A stretch of DNA of 64,000 nt from an uncultured Prevotellaceae bacterium. GTDB lineage: Bacteria; Bacteroidota; Bacteroidia; Bacteroidales; Bacteroidaceae. The stretch covers positions 1-64,000 of the forward strand of contig ONDH01000003.1 in assembly GCA_900316505.1 (NCBI GenBank), read 5' to 3'. Made by a program: the position numbers and the translations under genes. The notes under the pieces were generated by a model. It was given only the letters and a program-made list of their open reading frames with translations, did no database searches and had not been told where the DNA came from. Of the stretch, positions 16,476 through 25,774 are shown in pieces. Each line of letters starts with the position of its first letter. Position 1 is the first letter of the stretch.

Positions 16476-17648
16476 ATGACCTTACTTGAAAAAAACATAG
16501 AAAAGATACCTTCTCCTTGCTATGTGATGGAGGAGTCGCTTTTGCGCCGCAATCTTACGCTGATCCGTAGTGTGGCACAGCGTGCCGATGTGGAAATCAT
16601 CTTGGCATTCAAGGCTTTTGCCTTATGGAAGAGCTTTCCGTTTTTCCGTGAGTACATCAGCCATACGACGGCTTCGTCGTTGTTTGAGGCACGTTTGGCA
16701 AAAGAGGAGTTTGGAAGTAAGGCACATACATATTCCCCAGCTTATACCGAAGAGGAATTCGATGAGATACTTGATTGCTCCAGCCACATTACGTTCAATT
16801 CGATGAGCCAATACATGCGGTTCGCTCCGAAGGTGCAGGGTAAGGCATCTATCGGCATTCGTGTCAATCCTGAATATAGCGAGATAGAAACCGAACTCTA
16901 CAATCCTTGTGCGCCAGGATCTCGTTTCGGTGTTTTGGCAAAAGACCTACCTGAGCAGTTGCCAACAGACATACAGGGATTTCACATTCATTGCCATTGC
17001 GAATCAGGCAGTGATGTGTTTGCACGTACATTGGAGCATATTGAAGAGAAGTTCTCGAAATGGTTTCCGCAACTCCAATGGATTAATTTCGGTGGTGGGC
17101 ATTTGATGACACGTAAGGATTACGATGTGGAATTGCTCATCAAAACCTTGCAAGACTTCCATACCCGCTATCCACATCTGAGAATCATCCTGGAACCAGG
17201 CAGTGCCTTTGCGTGGCAAACCGGACCACTCGTGACTAAGGTGGTGGACATCGTGGAGAATGCTGGCATCAAGACCGCAATCATCAATGCCAGCTTCACC
17301 TGTCACATGCCCGATTGTCTGGAGATGCCCTACCAGCCAGCCATACGCCATGCGGAGATGGTCGATTTCAATTGTCAATTGTCAACTGTCAATTGTCAAT
17401 TGTCAACTGTCTACCGAATCGGTGGCAACTCTTGTCTTTCTGGTGACTTTATGGGCTATTGGCGTTTTGACCATGAATTGCAGATTGGGGAAACCCTGAT
17501 TTTCGAAGATATGATACACTATACCACCGTGAAGACAACGATGTTCAACGGTATTGGGCATCCTTCCATCGGCATGTTGCATGAGGATGGAACGTTCGAA
17601 CTTTTTCGCCGTTACACATACGAAGACTATCGTGATAGGATGTGCTGA
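16476..17648 (+). CDS. nspC: Carboxynorspermidine/carboxyspermidine decarboxylase, with an inserted repeat
   Basis: A PLP-dependent, alanine-racemase-fold decarboxylase that makes (nor)spermidine from its carboxy form. The PLP lysine is Lys46 in LAFKAFALWK; the HCHCESGSD, GGGH and YRIGGNSCLSGDF segments are present. Residues 299-312 are two copies of the heptapeptide NCQLSTV, encoded by two perfect copies of a 21-bp unit that belongs to an intergenic repeat family seen elsewhere in the window. They sit in the loop just before YRIGGNSC and keep the frame open. Whether the enzyme tolerates them is unknown. It is translationally coupled to pcrA. Confidence 0.93.
   Translation: MTLLEKNIEKIPSPCYVMEESLLRRNLTLIRSVAQRADVEIILAFKAFALWKSFPFFREYISHTTASSLFEARLAKEEFGSKAHTYSPAYTEEEFDEILDCSSHITFNSMSQYMRFAPKVQGKASIGIRVNPEYSEIETELYNPCAPGSRFGVLAKDLPEQLPTDIQGFHIHCHCESGSDVFARTLEHIEEKFSKWFPQLQWINFGGGHLMTRKDYDVELLIKTLQDFHTRYPHLRIILEPGSAFAWQTGPLVTKVVDIVENAGIKTAIINASFTCHMPDCLEMPYQPAIRHAEMVDFNCQLSTVNCQLSTVYRIGGNSCLSGDFMGYWRFDHELQIGETLIFEDMIHYTTVKTTMFNGIGHPSIGMLHEDGTFELFRRYTYEDYRDRMC
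17369..17410. repeat. Two tandem copies of a 21-bp TGTCAA-type repeat inside nspC
   Basis: The unit runs CAATTGTCAATTGTCAACTG plus T; copies lie at 17369-17389 and 17390-17410 without a mismatch. The same motif recurs in intergenic positions near 60.6, 61.9 and 62.0 kb. Confidence 0.9.
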
Positions 17649-17674
17649 AGTATGCAGATACAAAAGAAAAATAT

Positions 17675-17710
17675 GAAAGGGGCTTGGCAATGCATTGCCA
17701 AGCCCCTTTC
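17675..17710. terminator. Bidirectional terminator between nspC and the outer-membrane barrel gene
   Basis: A perfect 36-bp palindrome built on GAAAGGGGCTTGGCAAT and its complement, with A and T residues at the flanks on both sides, lies 27 bp after nspC and 30 bp after the convergent gene. Confidence 0.85.
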
Positions 17711-17739
17711 TGCTATCAAAAGAAATGAAAAAATGATTG

Positions 17740-20673
17740 TCAGAATCTTCCGCCTCCTCCGAAGCCGCCGCCCCCACCGAAGCCGCCGCCTCCTCCGAAG
17801 CCACCTCCGCCACCGAAGCCGCCGCCACCAAAATCGCCTCCTCCGAAGCCGCGCATTTCGCGAAGGTCACGACGTGCTGAAGCAGAGCCAAACAAGTTGA
17901 ATCTCCAGATGAAGTGTGCCATGACATAGCTGTAAATGGCGTTGGTTTCACGGTCGGAGCGTGATTCGGCAGAGATATTACGGCTAATGTTGCTGCGACG
18001 GTTGAGAATATCTCGAGCCTCAATGGAGATGGTAGCCTGCTTCCTGTAGAGGAATCGGTAGCTAATCTGTGCATTCCAAATGAGTTCGTTGGTGTTCATC
18101 TCAGCGGACGAATAGCCACGACGAGAACTCATGTTAATGTCAGTGGAGAATCCGAAGCCATTGTTGAAGTTACCTGTAGAGGAAAGACCGTAGTTGAAGT
18201 TGTAGGTGTCCTGATTGCCCGTTTCAACCATGCGGTTCTTGGTTTTGTTGTAGTTGAAGTTTCCGTTAGCACGGATGTCGAAGTTGTTAAGCCGCAAAGT
18301 GATGCTCAAACGTTCGCGGACACTCATGTCCTTCGTGTTGTTCTTGAATGTCTCTTGATTCTGATAGAGGTAACTGACGCGGTTATTGAAAGAGAGGTCG
18401 GTGCTGGCATTCATGGAAAGCTTACTCCAGAATAATGGTGTATTGAAACCGATTGTTCCATTGATGTTCCAGTTTCCGTTGATATTCTCTGGGCGTGAAC
18501 GCTGTCCACCCGTCACTTCATTGTATTCTGTGCGTTGCGCGATACTGTTGCGTGTAGTACCGTATGAGAAACTACTGTTAATACTCTGCTGGGTGGCCTG
18601 GAAATAATTGTTGTAGTCGAGATTGAAGTTGTGGGTGAACGACGGTTTCAGGTTTGGATTACCCTCTCGGATATTGAGGGGGTTACTGTTATCAGTAAGA
18701 GTGAAGAGGTCGGTCATCTCTGGCTGGCTGGTGTTGCCTCTATATGTGAAACGCAAGGTTTGCTGGCGACTGAATCGAAGGCGGGCGTTCAACGTAGGAG
18801 AGACACGGGAGATGTTACGGCTGGCAATGGTGTCGAGTCCTTGATATTGGTAAATCATCTTCTGGTTCTGTGCTTCGATGCGCACACCTGCACTGATGTT
18901 GAGGAGCGAAGTGATGTATCGCAAAGAGAACTCGAGGTTGTGAGTCTTGTTGATGTTGTCAGTGTAACGGGAAAGGGAATCGCTTAAAAAGTCCTGATAG
19001 TAGGGGGGCAACGATCCGTAACGTTCGTAATAGTCCCAAATTTCCTGACCTTTTTCGTCATCCTTGGCAAAATCGTAGGTCTGTCCATCGGAATGACGCT
19101 TGGAATATTGGTAATTATAGTTTGCCTGAGCAATGAGGTTGCGGAGAATAGGCTCTGAGTAAGTAAGTCCTACACTGTAGTTCTTGTTGTCAGATGGGTT
19201 GTTGCGCAGACGGAAAGTGAGGTCTTCGCGCCCGTTCTGTTGGTAGTAAGTGACATTGCTCCAGTTATAGTTTTTATTTTTGTTCTCACTAAGGGTCCCG
19301 TTGGCACGAATGCTGACATTACGTCCGTTGCTGCCCGTAACGGCCGAAGGACCAAACCATGGGCCACCACCCAAACGACGGTTTAACAAGAGATTGCCGC
19401 TTAGGTTGTAATTGTCACCATCGCTCCAGTTAGAGGACTCGTTGAAGTTTACTTTGATGTCATCCGTGATACGGTCATGTTGACCGAGCGGGTCGGTCAC
19501 GCCATTTTGGTATGGATCGTCGTTAAACGTGGCTGACGAACTGCCAGATGAACTCTTCGTCTTGCCGGTGGAGATACGGGGCTGGAATTGGAGGGTGGTA
19601 AGAGAATCGATCCTCCACTCGATGCGGAAGTCACTGTTGAAATTGTTATTGCGATTTCTGCTGCTGTTAAGACTGTTGCTGTAAGAGGCGGCACGAACGA
19701 AGTTTTGGTTGCTGCTTTTGGTGTAGGAGTGGCTCTTGTTATAGTTGAAACGGAAATTTCCTCCAAATTCAAAATTCGGGGTGTCAAAAACCAATCTTCC
19801 ACCGATTTGTCGTGCTGTGGCATTACCATTACTGCCTGTATTGTTCTGCGATCCCAGCACATTTCCCTGCATGGTATCAGAGAAACGGTTGATCATAAAT
19901 CTACCCGAATAGAGTTTTTCCGTGCCATAACCCGCATCTAAGTTTCCAAACCATCCTTGTTGGAATCCTTTCTTGATAGTCAGGTCAAGCACGGTCTCTT
20001 CTTCTCCGTCATCAATGCCTGTGATACGGCTGAAGTCAGACTGTCTGTCGTAGGTCTTCACCTTGTCCACAATCTCTGCGGGCAGATTCTTCATGGACAT
20101 ATTTTGGTCATTTCCAAAGAATTCCTTGCCACCTACAAGGATTCTCCTGACGGTCTTACCATTCACCTTGATGGTGCCATCTTCTACTGTTACGCCTGGT
20201 AGTTTCTTGATGAGATCTTCCAACACGCTGCCTTCTGGTACCTTGAATGCATCGGCATTGAAGATGAGTGTGTCATCCTTCATCTCCATTTCTTTCAGTT
20301 CACCCGTCACCACAGCCTGAGTTAGTTGGATGCTGCTCTGGGTCATCATGATGGTGCCAATGGCTTGGTTGCCCTTGGTATCCTTACGTTTCACGGAAAT
20401 GGCACGATAGAAGTCGTTGTAGCCGACGTAAGAGACTTTTAGGATGTAGTTGCCGTCTCTCACGCTCTTTACAGAGAAAGTTCCGTCTTTTGTGGTGGCG
20501 TTACCAGCCACCAAACGTGTCGTGTCTGTACTCATGATTCTAACGGTACTGGCAATCAATGCCTCACCGGTTTCGCTGTCAATCACCTTACCCGTCAGGG
20601 TGGATTGCGCATAGGATACGATTGTAGCAATCGATAGACTTAAAAAAAGAATAGTTCTTTTGGAAAATGCCAT
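17740..20673 (-). CDS. Large outer-membrane beta-barrel protein with carboxypeptidase-like plug
   Basis: The 977-residue product has a signal peptide (MAFSKRTILFLSLSIATIVSYAQ), a carboxypeptidase-regulatory-like domain (about 25-105, TLTGKVIDSETGEALIAS), a TonB-receptor plug-like region (LIKKLPGVTVEDGTIKVNGK), and a long barrel rich in Asn and Tyr. It ends with a stretch of about 35 residues made almost only of Gly and Phe (GGGGFGGGGGFGG type). The frame is open upstream to 20862, but that part crosses a tRNA gene and its terminator, so ATG 20673 with the signal peptide is chosen. The cargo is unknown; it belongs to the outer-membrane beta-barrel family rather than classic SusC. Confidence 0.88.
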   Translation of the reverse strand: MAFSKRTILFLSLSIATIVSYAQSTLTGKVIDSETGEALIASTVRIMSTDTTRLVAGNATTKDGTFSVKSVRDGNYILKVSYVGYNDFYRAISVKRKDTKGNQAIGTIMMTQSSIQLTQAVVTGELKEMEMKDDTLIFNADAFKVPEGSVLEDLIKKLPGVTVEDGTIKVNGKTVRRILVGGKEFFGNDQNMSMKNLPAEIVDKVKTYDRQSDFSRITGIDDGEEETVLDLTIKKGFQQGWFGNLDAGYGTEKLYSGRFMINRFSDTMQGNVLGSQNNTGSNGNATARQIGGRLVFDTPNFEFGGNFRFNYNKSHSYTKSSNQNFVRAASYSNSLNSSRNRNNNFNSDFRIEWRIDSLTTLQFQPRISTGKTKSSSGSSSATFNDDPYQNGVTDPLGQHDRITDDIKVNFNESSNWSDGDNYNLSGNLLLNRRLGGGPWFGPSAVTGSNGRNVSIRANGTLSENKNKNYNWSNVTYYQQNGREDLTFRLRNNPSDNKNYSVGLTYSEPILRNLIAQANYNYQYSKRHSDGQTYDFAKDDEKGQEIWDYYERYGSLPPYYQDFLSDSLSRYTDNINKTHNLEFSLRYITSLLNISAGVRIEAQNQKMIYQYQGLDTIASRNISRVSPTLNARLRFSRQQTLRFTYRGNTSQPEMTDLFTLTDNSNPLNIREGNPNLKPSFTHNFNLDYNNYFQATQQSINSSFSYGTTRNSIAQRTEYNEVTGGQRSRPENINGNWNINGTIGFNTPLFWSKLSMNASTDLSFNNRVSYLYQNQETFKNNTKDMSVRERLSITLRLNNFDIRANGNFNYNKTKNRMVETGNQDTYNFNYGLSSTGNFNNGFGFSTDINMSSRRGYSSAEMNTNELIWNAQISYRFLYRKQATISIEARDILNRRSNISRNISAESRSDRETNAIYSYVMAHFIWRFNLFGSASARRDLREMRGFGGGDFGGGGFGGGGGFGGGGGFGGGGGFGGGGRF

Positions 20674-20770
20674 GTTAGTTAGCTTTGTTTTTTGTTTGTT
20701 TTGGTTTTGGTTTGCGTTATATATGACCATGTTGGCCCCAAAAAGTTTAATGGAGTGACGGGAAAAGTGC

Positions 20771-20806
20771 AAAAAAGAAGAGAGCTTCGAATGAAACTCT
20801 CTTCTT
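20771..20806 (-). terminator. Terminator of the tRNA-Asp pair
   Basis: On the minus strand a 10-bp stem AAGAAGAGAG/CTCTCTTCTT with a 12-base loop is followed by a run of six T. It lies 10 bp past the 3' end of the second tRNA. Confidence 0.85.
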
Positions 20807-20816
20807 GGAAAGATTG

Positions 20817-20890
20817 CGGTGCGTACGAGACTCGAACTCGTGACCCCATGCGTGACAGGCATGTATTCTAACCTACTGAACTAACGCACC
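20817..20890 (-). tRNA. tRNA-Asp (GTC), second copy
   Basis: The minus strand folds as a cloverleaf: acceptor GGTGCGT/ACGCACC, anticodon loop CTGTCAC with anticodon GTC, and T arm GAGTTCGAGTCTC. CCA is not encoded. The 74 bases are identical to the copy at 20938-21011. Confidence 0.93.
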
Positions 20891-20937
20891 ATTGTTTTCT
20901 TTTTGATTTATAGACCTCGGAAAACTATTGGTCTTTG

Positions 20938-21011
20938 CGGTGCGTACGAGACTCGAACTCGTGACCCCATGCGTGACAGGCATGTATTCTAACCTACTGA
21001 ACTAACGCACC
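20938..21011 (-). tRNA. tRNA-Asp (GTC), first copy
   Basis: Same sequence as the gene at 20817-20890, 47 bp upstream of it on the same transcript. The promoter with both boxes lies just before it. Confidence 0.93.
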
Positions 21012-21053
21012 AATTTATTCTGTTTTTGGAACCTCTGTTCCCGTTAGCGAGTG

Positions 21054-21084
21054 CAAAGGTACGACATTTTGCGAAACTGACAAA
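21054..21084 (-). promoter_or_regulatory. Promoter of the tRNA-Asp pair
   Basis: On the minus strand TTTG (21081-21084), 19 bp, then TACCTTTG (21054-21061): a full consensus promoter, 43 bp before the first tRNA. Confidence 0.8.
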
Positions 21085-21252
21085 GAAAATCTGATTTTTT
21101 TTCATTGTAAACGAAAAAACTCCTTTTCTGTTAAAGTAGATGTGGTACGATGTCTTACATTTGTGAACTGTTTCCTTCCTCTTGCACGACAATAAAAGTT
21201 AAAACTTTTGGTTTTCCCGCTTATTATATATATGTATTTTGTATTTTTTTTG

Positions 21253-21260
21253 TACCTTTG
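21253..21260 (+). promoter_or_regulatory. -7 box of the envelope chaperone operon
   Basis: TACCTTTG lies 32 bp before the ATG at 21293, in very A/T-rich sequence. It overlaps the TTG at 21239-21292 extension of the reading frame and supports the ATG as start. Confidence 0.6.
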
Positions 21261-21292
21261 CAGTCAAATTTGTCAAATACGAAAATGTACAA

Positions 21293-22726
21293 ATGAAAAA
21301 GATAACGTTTTTTGTAACTTCTCTGATGACGGGTCTATCGGCTGTGGCACAGACGGCAGACCCTGTTATTATGCGCATCAATGGCACAAACATCACGAGG
21401 AGTGAGTTCGAGTATTCATATAACAAGAACAATTCTGACGGTGTGCTGGACAAGAAGACAGTGGAGGAATATGTGCCTTTGTATGTCGATTTTAAGTTGA
21501 AGGTGGCGGAAGCAGAAAGCCAACGGATTGACACGTTGGGTTCTATCCGTAAGGAGTTGGATGGCTACAAGGAGCAAATGGTTGTTCCGACTATTGTGGA
21601 TTCGGCTTATATAGAGCGTGAGGCACGCAAGACGTATGACAATACGGCTGCCCGTTATGAAGGTCAGGACCTGCTGACAGCAAGCCATATCTTGGTGCTG
21701 ATGCGCCAAGATGCGACAACGGAACAGCAGACAACTGCTAAGTTACGGATTGACAGCATCTACAACGTGTTGAAAGCTGTGCCGAAAGAAGAACTGGCAA
21801 AACGGTTTGCAGAAATCGCCAAAGAGAAGAGCGATGACAAAGGTTCTGCTCAGCGTGGCGGTGCTTTGGGGCAGTTTGGTAAAGGCATGATGATTCCGGA
21901 CTTTGAGAATGCTGCTTATGCATTGAAGGCGGGTGAGATGTCTGCACCAGTGAAGAGCACGGTGGGTTGGCACATCATCTATATGGAGGACAGACATCCA
22001 TTTGAATCATACGAGTATCATCATGCCAATATCATTAAGTTCTTGGAACAGCGTGGCATCAAAGAGGCATCGGCGAATGCATATCTCGATTCGGTGGCGA
22101 ACGAACGTCGTGTTACAAGAGCTGAATTGGTGGACGAACTCCACAAGCAGATGATGGAGAAGGATGCGGAACTGAAGAATTTGTCACAGGAATATTATGA
22201 CGGTACCTTGATGTATGAGGTGACGAAAAAAGATGTATGGGACAAGGCTCAGCAGAATACGACAGGTCAGGAATCCTATTTTAAGGCTCATAAGAAAGAA
22301 TATGCCTGGGATGCGCCCCGATTTTGCGGCATCGTGATTCATACGAAGGATGCTGCTACCATGGCGAAGGTGAAGAAACTGTTAAAGGACGTGGCTGAAG
22401 AGGATTGGGCAAAGAAGGCTGTATCGCTGAACAATGATTCTGTAAGATTTGTCCGTGTGGAGCGTGGCATTTTCAAGCAAGGGGATAATCAGAATGTGGA
22501 CAAATTAGCGTTTAAGCAAAAGAACACCTTGAAACCGATGGATGGCTATCCGGAAACAGCTATTTGGGGCAAGGTGGTTAAGGCTCCTCGTACGATGAAG
22601 GATGTGAAGGGGCAGGTGGTGACTGACTACCAGAACGCACAGGAGAAATTGTGGGTGGAAGGATTGAGAAAGAAGTATGCAGTGGAAGTGTTTGATGATG
22701 TGGTCAAGACGGTAAATAAGCATTGA
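21293..22726 (+). CDS. Periplasmic parvulin-type peptidylprolyl isomerase
   Basis: The 477-residue product has a signal peptide (MKKITFFVTSLMTGLSAVAQ), a SurA-like N-terminal chaperone region, and a PpiC rotamase domain at about 120-240 (ASHILVLMRQ, GGALGQFGKGMMIPDFENAAYAL, VGWHIIYMEDR). A second, weaker repeat may lie in the C-terminal half. It should help outer-membrane proteins fold. A further 18 codons upstream are open from a TTG but give no signal peptide and cross the promoter, so the ATG is preferred. It heads an operon with surA, the OstA-like gene and mutL. Confidence 0.9.
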   Translation: MKKITFFVTSLMTGLSAVAQTADPVIMRINGTNITRSEFEYSYNKNNSDGVLDKKTVEEYVPLYVDFKLKVAEAESQRIDTLGSIRKELDGYKEQMVVPTIVDSAYIEREARKTYDNTAARYEGQDLLTASHILVLMRQDATTEQQTTAKLRIDSIYNVLKAVPKEELAKRFAEIAKEKSDDKGSAQRGGALGQFGKGMMIPDFENAAYALKAGEMSAPVKSTVGWHIIYMEDRHPFESYEYHHANIIKFLEQRGIKEASANAYLDSVANERRVTRAELVDELHKQMMEKDAELKNLSQEYYDGTLMYEVTKKDVWDKAQQNTTGQESYFKAHKKEYAWDAPRFCGIVIHTKDAATMAKVKKLLKDVAEEDWAKKAVSLNNDSVRFVRVERGIFKQGDNQNVDKLAFKQKNTLKPMDGYPETAIWGKVVKAPRTMKDVKGQVVTDYQNAQEKLWVEGLRKKYAVEVFDDVVKTVNKH

Positions 22727-22727
22727 T

Positions 22728-24080
22728 ATGGATATTCGGAATTTTTTGATAGGCATGTTTGCCACTTGCTCATTGATGGCATCTGCACAGGAGCGGAAAA
22801 ACGTGATAGACGAAGTGATATGGGTGGTCGGTGATGAGGCCATTCTGAAGTCGGATGTGGAGAACGCCCGTATGGAATTCTTACAGCAGGGACAGCGCTT
22901 TGAGGGTGACCCGTATTGTGTGATTCCAGAACAACTGGCCGTGCAGAAACTATTCCTGCATCAAGCAGCCATTGACTCGGTGACTGTATCGGATGCGGAT
23001 GTGTTTCAGGAGGTGGATATGAGGCTGAATGCCGTGCTGCTGGATTTTGGCTCGCGTGAGAAGCTGGAGGAATATTCGGGTAAAAGCTTGACTCAGATCC
23101 GTGAACAGATGTTCAATTCGTATAAGGACAAGAAGATGGTGGAGAGAGTACAAAGGAGTCTTGTTGAGAATGTGAAAGTAACGCCAGCGCAGGTGCGCCG
23201 TTATTTCAAAGACATGCCAGAAGACAGCATTCCGTTCATCCCGACGAAGGTGGAGTGTCAGATTATTACGCGTGAACCCGTTATTCCGATTGAGGAGATT
23301 GAACATGTGAAGGATGATTTGCGTAGCTATACAGAACGAATAAATAATGGAAGTGCACAGTTTTCGACACTGGCATTGCTCTATTCAGAGGACAAACTGT
23401 CTGCTCAGCAGGGAGGTGAGTTGGGTTTTGCCGGTCGCGGCAGTTATGTGCCCGAGTTTGCAAATGTGGCATTCAACTTGACGGATCCAAAGGCTGTGTC
23501 GAAGATTGTAGAGACGGAATTCGGTTTTCATATCATTCAACTGATAGAAAAGCGAGGTGATATGATCAATTGTCGTCATATCCTGCGCAAGCCTCGTGTG
23601 TCGACGGAGGCTTTACAAAAGTGCGTAAATGATTTGGATTCGATTGCCGCTGAGATTAACAAGGGATTGTATACCTTTGATGAATGTGTGTCTGTAGTGT
23701 CGTATGACAAAGACACTCGCAACAATTATGGTCTGTTGTTCGACGAGGAGACAGGATTGTCAAAATATGAGATGAAAGACCTCCCTACGGAGGTGGCTCG
23801 TACCGTTGCAGGCATGAAGGTTGGAGAGATATCAAAGCCTTTCATTATGGTGAACAAAAAGGGCAAGGAGGTTGTGGCAATCGTGAAACTGAAGAACAGG
23901 GTGAATGGACACCGTGCCACGATGGCTGAGGATTATCAGGAACTGCAGAATGTGGTGATGAATAAACTATGCGATGAGAAATTGGAGCAGTGGATTCGAG
24001 ACAAACAGAAGACAACTTATATCCATATCAATGAGGATTGGCAGAACTGTGAGTTCCAATATTCTGGATGGATTAAGTGA
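22728..24080 (+). CDS. surA: SurA-like periplasmic chaperone/peptidylprolyl isomerase
   Basis: A 450-residue exported protein (signal peptide ending near SLMASAQ) with the SurA layout: N-terminal chaperone domain beginning VIDEVIWVVGDEAILKSDVE, first parvulin domain at about 165-270 (GGELGFAGRGSYVPEFANVA, ETEFGFHIIQLIEKRG), a second degenerate parvulin domain, and a C-terminal helix. The start lies 1 bp after the preceding stop, so translation is coupled to the first isomerase gene. Confidence 0.92.
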   Translation: MDIRNFLIGMFATCSLMASAQERKNVIDEVIWVVGDEAILKSDVENARMEFLQQGQRFEGDPYCVIPEQLAVQKLFLHQAAIDSVTVSDADVFQEVDMRLNAVLLDFGSREKLEEYSGKSLTQIREQMFNSYKDKKMVERVQRSLVENVKVTPAQVRRYFKDMPEDSIPFIPTKVECQIITREPVIPIEEIEHVKDDLRSYTERINNGSAQFSTLALLYSEDKLSAQQGGELGFAGRGSYVPEFANVAFNLTDPKAVSKIVETEFGFHIIQLIEKRGDMINCRHILRKPRVSTEALQKCVNDLDSIAAEINKGLYTFDECVSVVSYDKDTRNNYGLLFDEETGLSKYEMKDLPTEVARTVAGMKVGEISKPFIMVNKKGKEVVAIVKLKNRVNGHRATMAEDYQELQNVVMNKLCDEKLEQWIRDKQKTTYIHINEDWQNCEFQYSGWIK

Positions 24081-24101
24081 TAGTTGACAGTTGGATGTTC
24101 T

Positions 24102-25733
24102 ATGCAGAAGGGTGGTGCGAATACACGTGTGAGACTGCTGGTCGGAGGCTTGTGTCTGTCGGTCATTGGCACACTCTTTGCTGTGCATCCTGATGGGGAA
24201 CCTCGTAAGAAGTCGAGCGAAGAGGTAAAACTGATTCACAGCGATGTGCTCTACAAGAACCAGATGGATGTGCGTGCTGATGTGCTGGTGGGACATGTGA
24301 AGCTGTACCATGATGGTATGTACCTCGATTGCGACAGCGCACGCTTCTATAAGGATGATAACACCTTCAATGCGTATGGGCATGTGAAAATGGTGCAGGG
24401 AGACACGTTGACACTGACCAGTGACACCTTGCTGTATAATGGTCCGATGATGCAGGCGCATGCACAGGGTCATGCTGTGCTGACACATCGTAAAACCAAG
24501 TTGGTGACTGATATTATTGATTATGACCGGTTGGAGGGCGTAGGGTTCTATCCACGGCATGGCACACTTTATGATGGGGATAATGTGCTAAATTCCGACT
24601 ATGGACAATATACGCCAGCCTTGAATGAGGCAATCTTTAAGGACAATGTTGTGCTTGAGAACCCGAAGTTTGACTTGAAGACGAATGAGTTGTATTATTA
24701 CGCGGATACGAAGGTGGCAAGGATTGTTTCTGAAACCAATATCATTTCGTCGGACAGCACTTTCGTGTATGCCTTGCGTGGCGATTATAACACACAGACG
24801 GGAGAGGCAAACTTGATGGATCGGTCGCATGTGTATAAGGATATGCGTGACATTGTGGGGGACAGCCTCTTTTTTGATGATGAGACGGGGGTGAGCGAGG
24901 CTTTTGGCGATGTGGTGCTGATAGATGTGGAGAACAAGTGTATGTTGACGGGTGACTATTGTCGTTATGAAGATAAGACAGGCATGGCACTGGCTACGGA
25001 CAATGCTGTGTGTTATGAGTTCTCAGAGGGAGATACCCTTTATGTGCATGGTGACACGTTGAAGATGGTGAGTTACAACCAGAAGACGGATTCTGTGTAC
25101 CGTGATTTATTCGCTTATCATAAGGTAAGGATGTTCAGAAAGGACTTTCAGGGTGTGTGTGATTCGTTGGTGTCACATGAAAGAGATTCCTGCACGTATC
25201 TGTATGGACAGCCTATCCTTTGGAATGAGGGTCAACAAGTGTTTGGTGAGGAAATTCGTGTGTATAACAATGATAGTACGGTGGAGTGGATTCATATCAT
25301 CAACCAGGCAATGACCATCGAACAAGTGGATTCTGTGTCGTATAATCAGGTTGCGGCGAAGGAAATGTTCTGCTATTTTGTGGATGGCGTGATAGAGCAT
25401 AACAATGCGAAGGGAAATGTGTATGTGGTCTATTTTATGGAAGAGGATGATGGCAGTCGTATTGGCATGAATTATACGGAAACGCCAGAACTGAATCTCT
25501 TTATGGTGGATAAGAAAGTGAACAAGATATGGATGTCCACGCCTTCCGGAGTGATGTATCCTCCTTTCGCTATTCCTGAGGACAGACGGTATTTGACGGG
25601 ATTCGCATGGTTTGACTATATCCGTCCGAAAAACAAGGATGACATCTTCGGTTGGAGAGGCAAGAAGAAAGAACAGGAACTGAAGAAAACGGAACGACGG
25701 GCTGTCCCGAAACAACATTTGGAGAATTTGTAG
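24102..25733 (+). CDS. OstA/LptA-like periplasmic protein
   Basis: The 543-residue product has an N-terminal hydrophobic segment (LLVGGLCLSVIGTLFAV) and many short beta repeats of the OstA/LptA jelly-roll type (LYKNQMDVRADVLVGHVKLYH, ARFYKDDNTFNAYGHVKM, GDTLTLTSDTLLYNG). LptA-like proteins carry lipopolysaccharide across the periplasm, which fits its place after two outer-membrane chaperones. The frame is open from a TTG at 24084, but that codon lies in a short TTGACAGTTG repeat, so the ATG at 24102 is more likely. Confidence 0.87.
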   Translation: MQKGGANTRVRLLVGGLCLSVIGTLFAVHPDGEPRKKSSEEVKLIHSDVLYKNQMDVRADVLVGHVKLYHDGMYLDCDSARFYKDDNTFNAYGHVKMVQGDTLTLTSDTLLYNGPMMQAHAQGHAVLTHRKTKLVTDIIDYDRLEGVGFYPRHGTLYDGDNVLNSDYGQYTPALNEAIFKDNVVLENPKFDLKTNELYYYADTKVARIVSETNIISSDSTFVYALRGDYNTQTGEANLMDRSHVYKDMRDIVGDSLFFDDETGVSEAFGDVVLIDVENKCMLTGDYCRYEDKTGMALATDNAVCYEFSEGDTLYVHGDTLKMVSYNQKTDSVYRDLFAYHKVRMFRKDFQGVCDSLVSHERDSCTYLYGQPILWNEGQQVFGEEIRVYNNDSTVEWIHIINQAMTIEQVDSVSYNQVAAKEMFCYFVDGVIEHNNAKGNVYVVYFMEEDDGSRIGMNYTETPELNLFMVDKKVNKIWMSTPSGVMYPPFAIPEDRRYLTGFAWFDYIRPKNKDDIFGWRGKKKEQELKKTERRAVPKQHLENL

Positions 25734-25774
25734 GGTTTCAACAGTTTACACATATTATATATATATAATAATAT

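Noticed and set aside
20674-20862. N-terminal extension of the outer-membrane barrel gene
   Set aside because: It would cross the tRNA-Asp terminator and part of the tRNA itself, and it hides the signal peptide in the interior.
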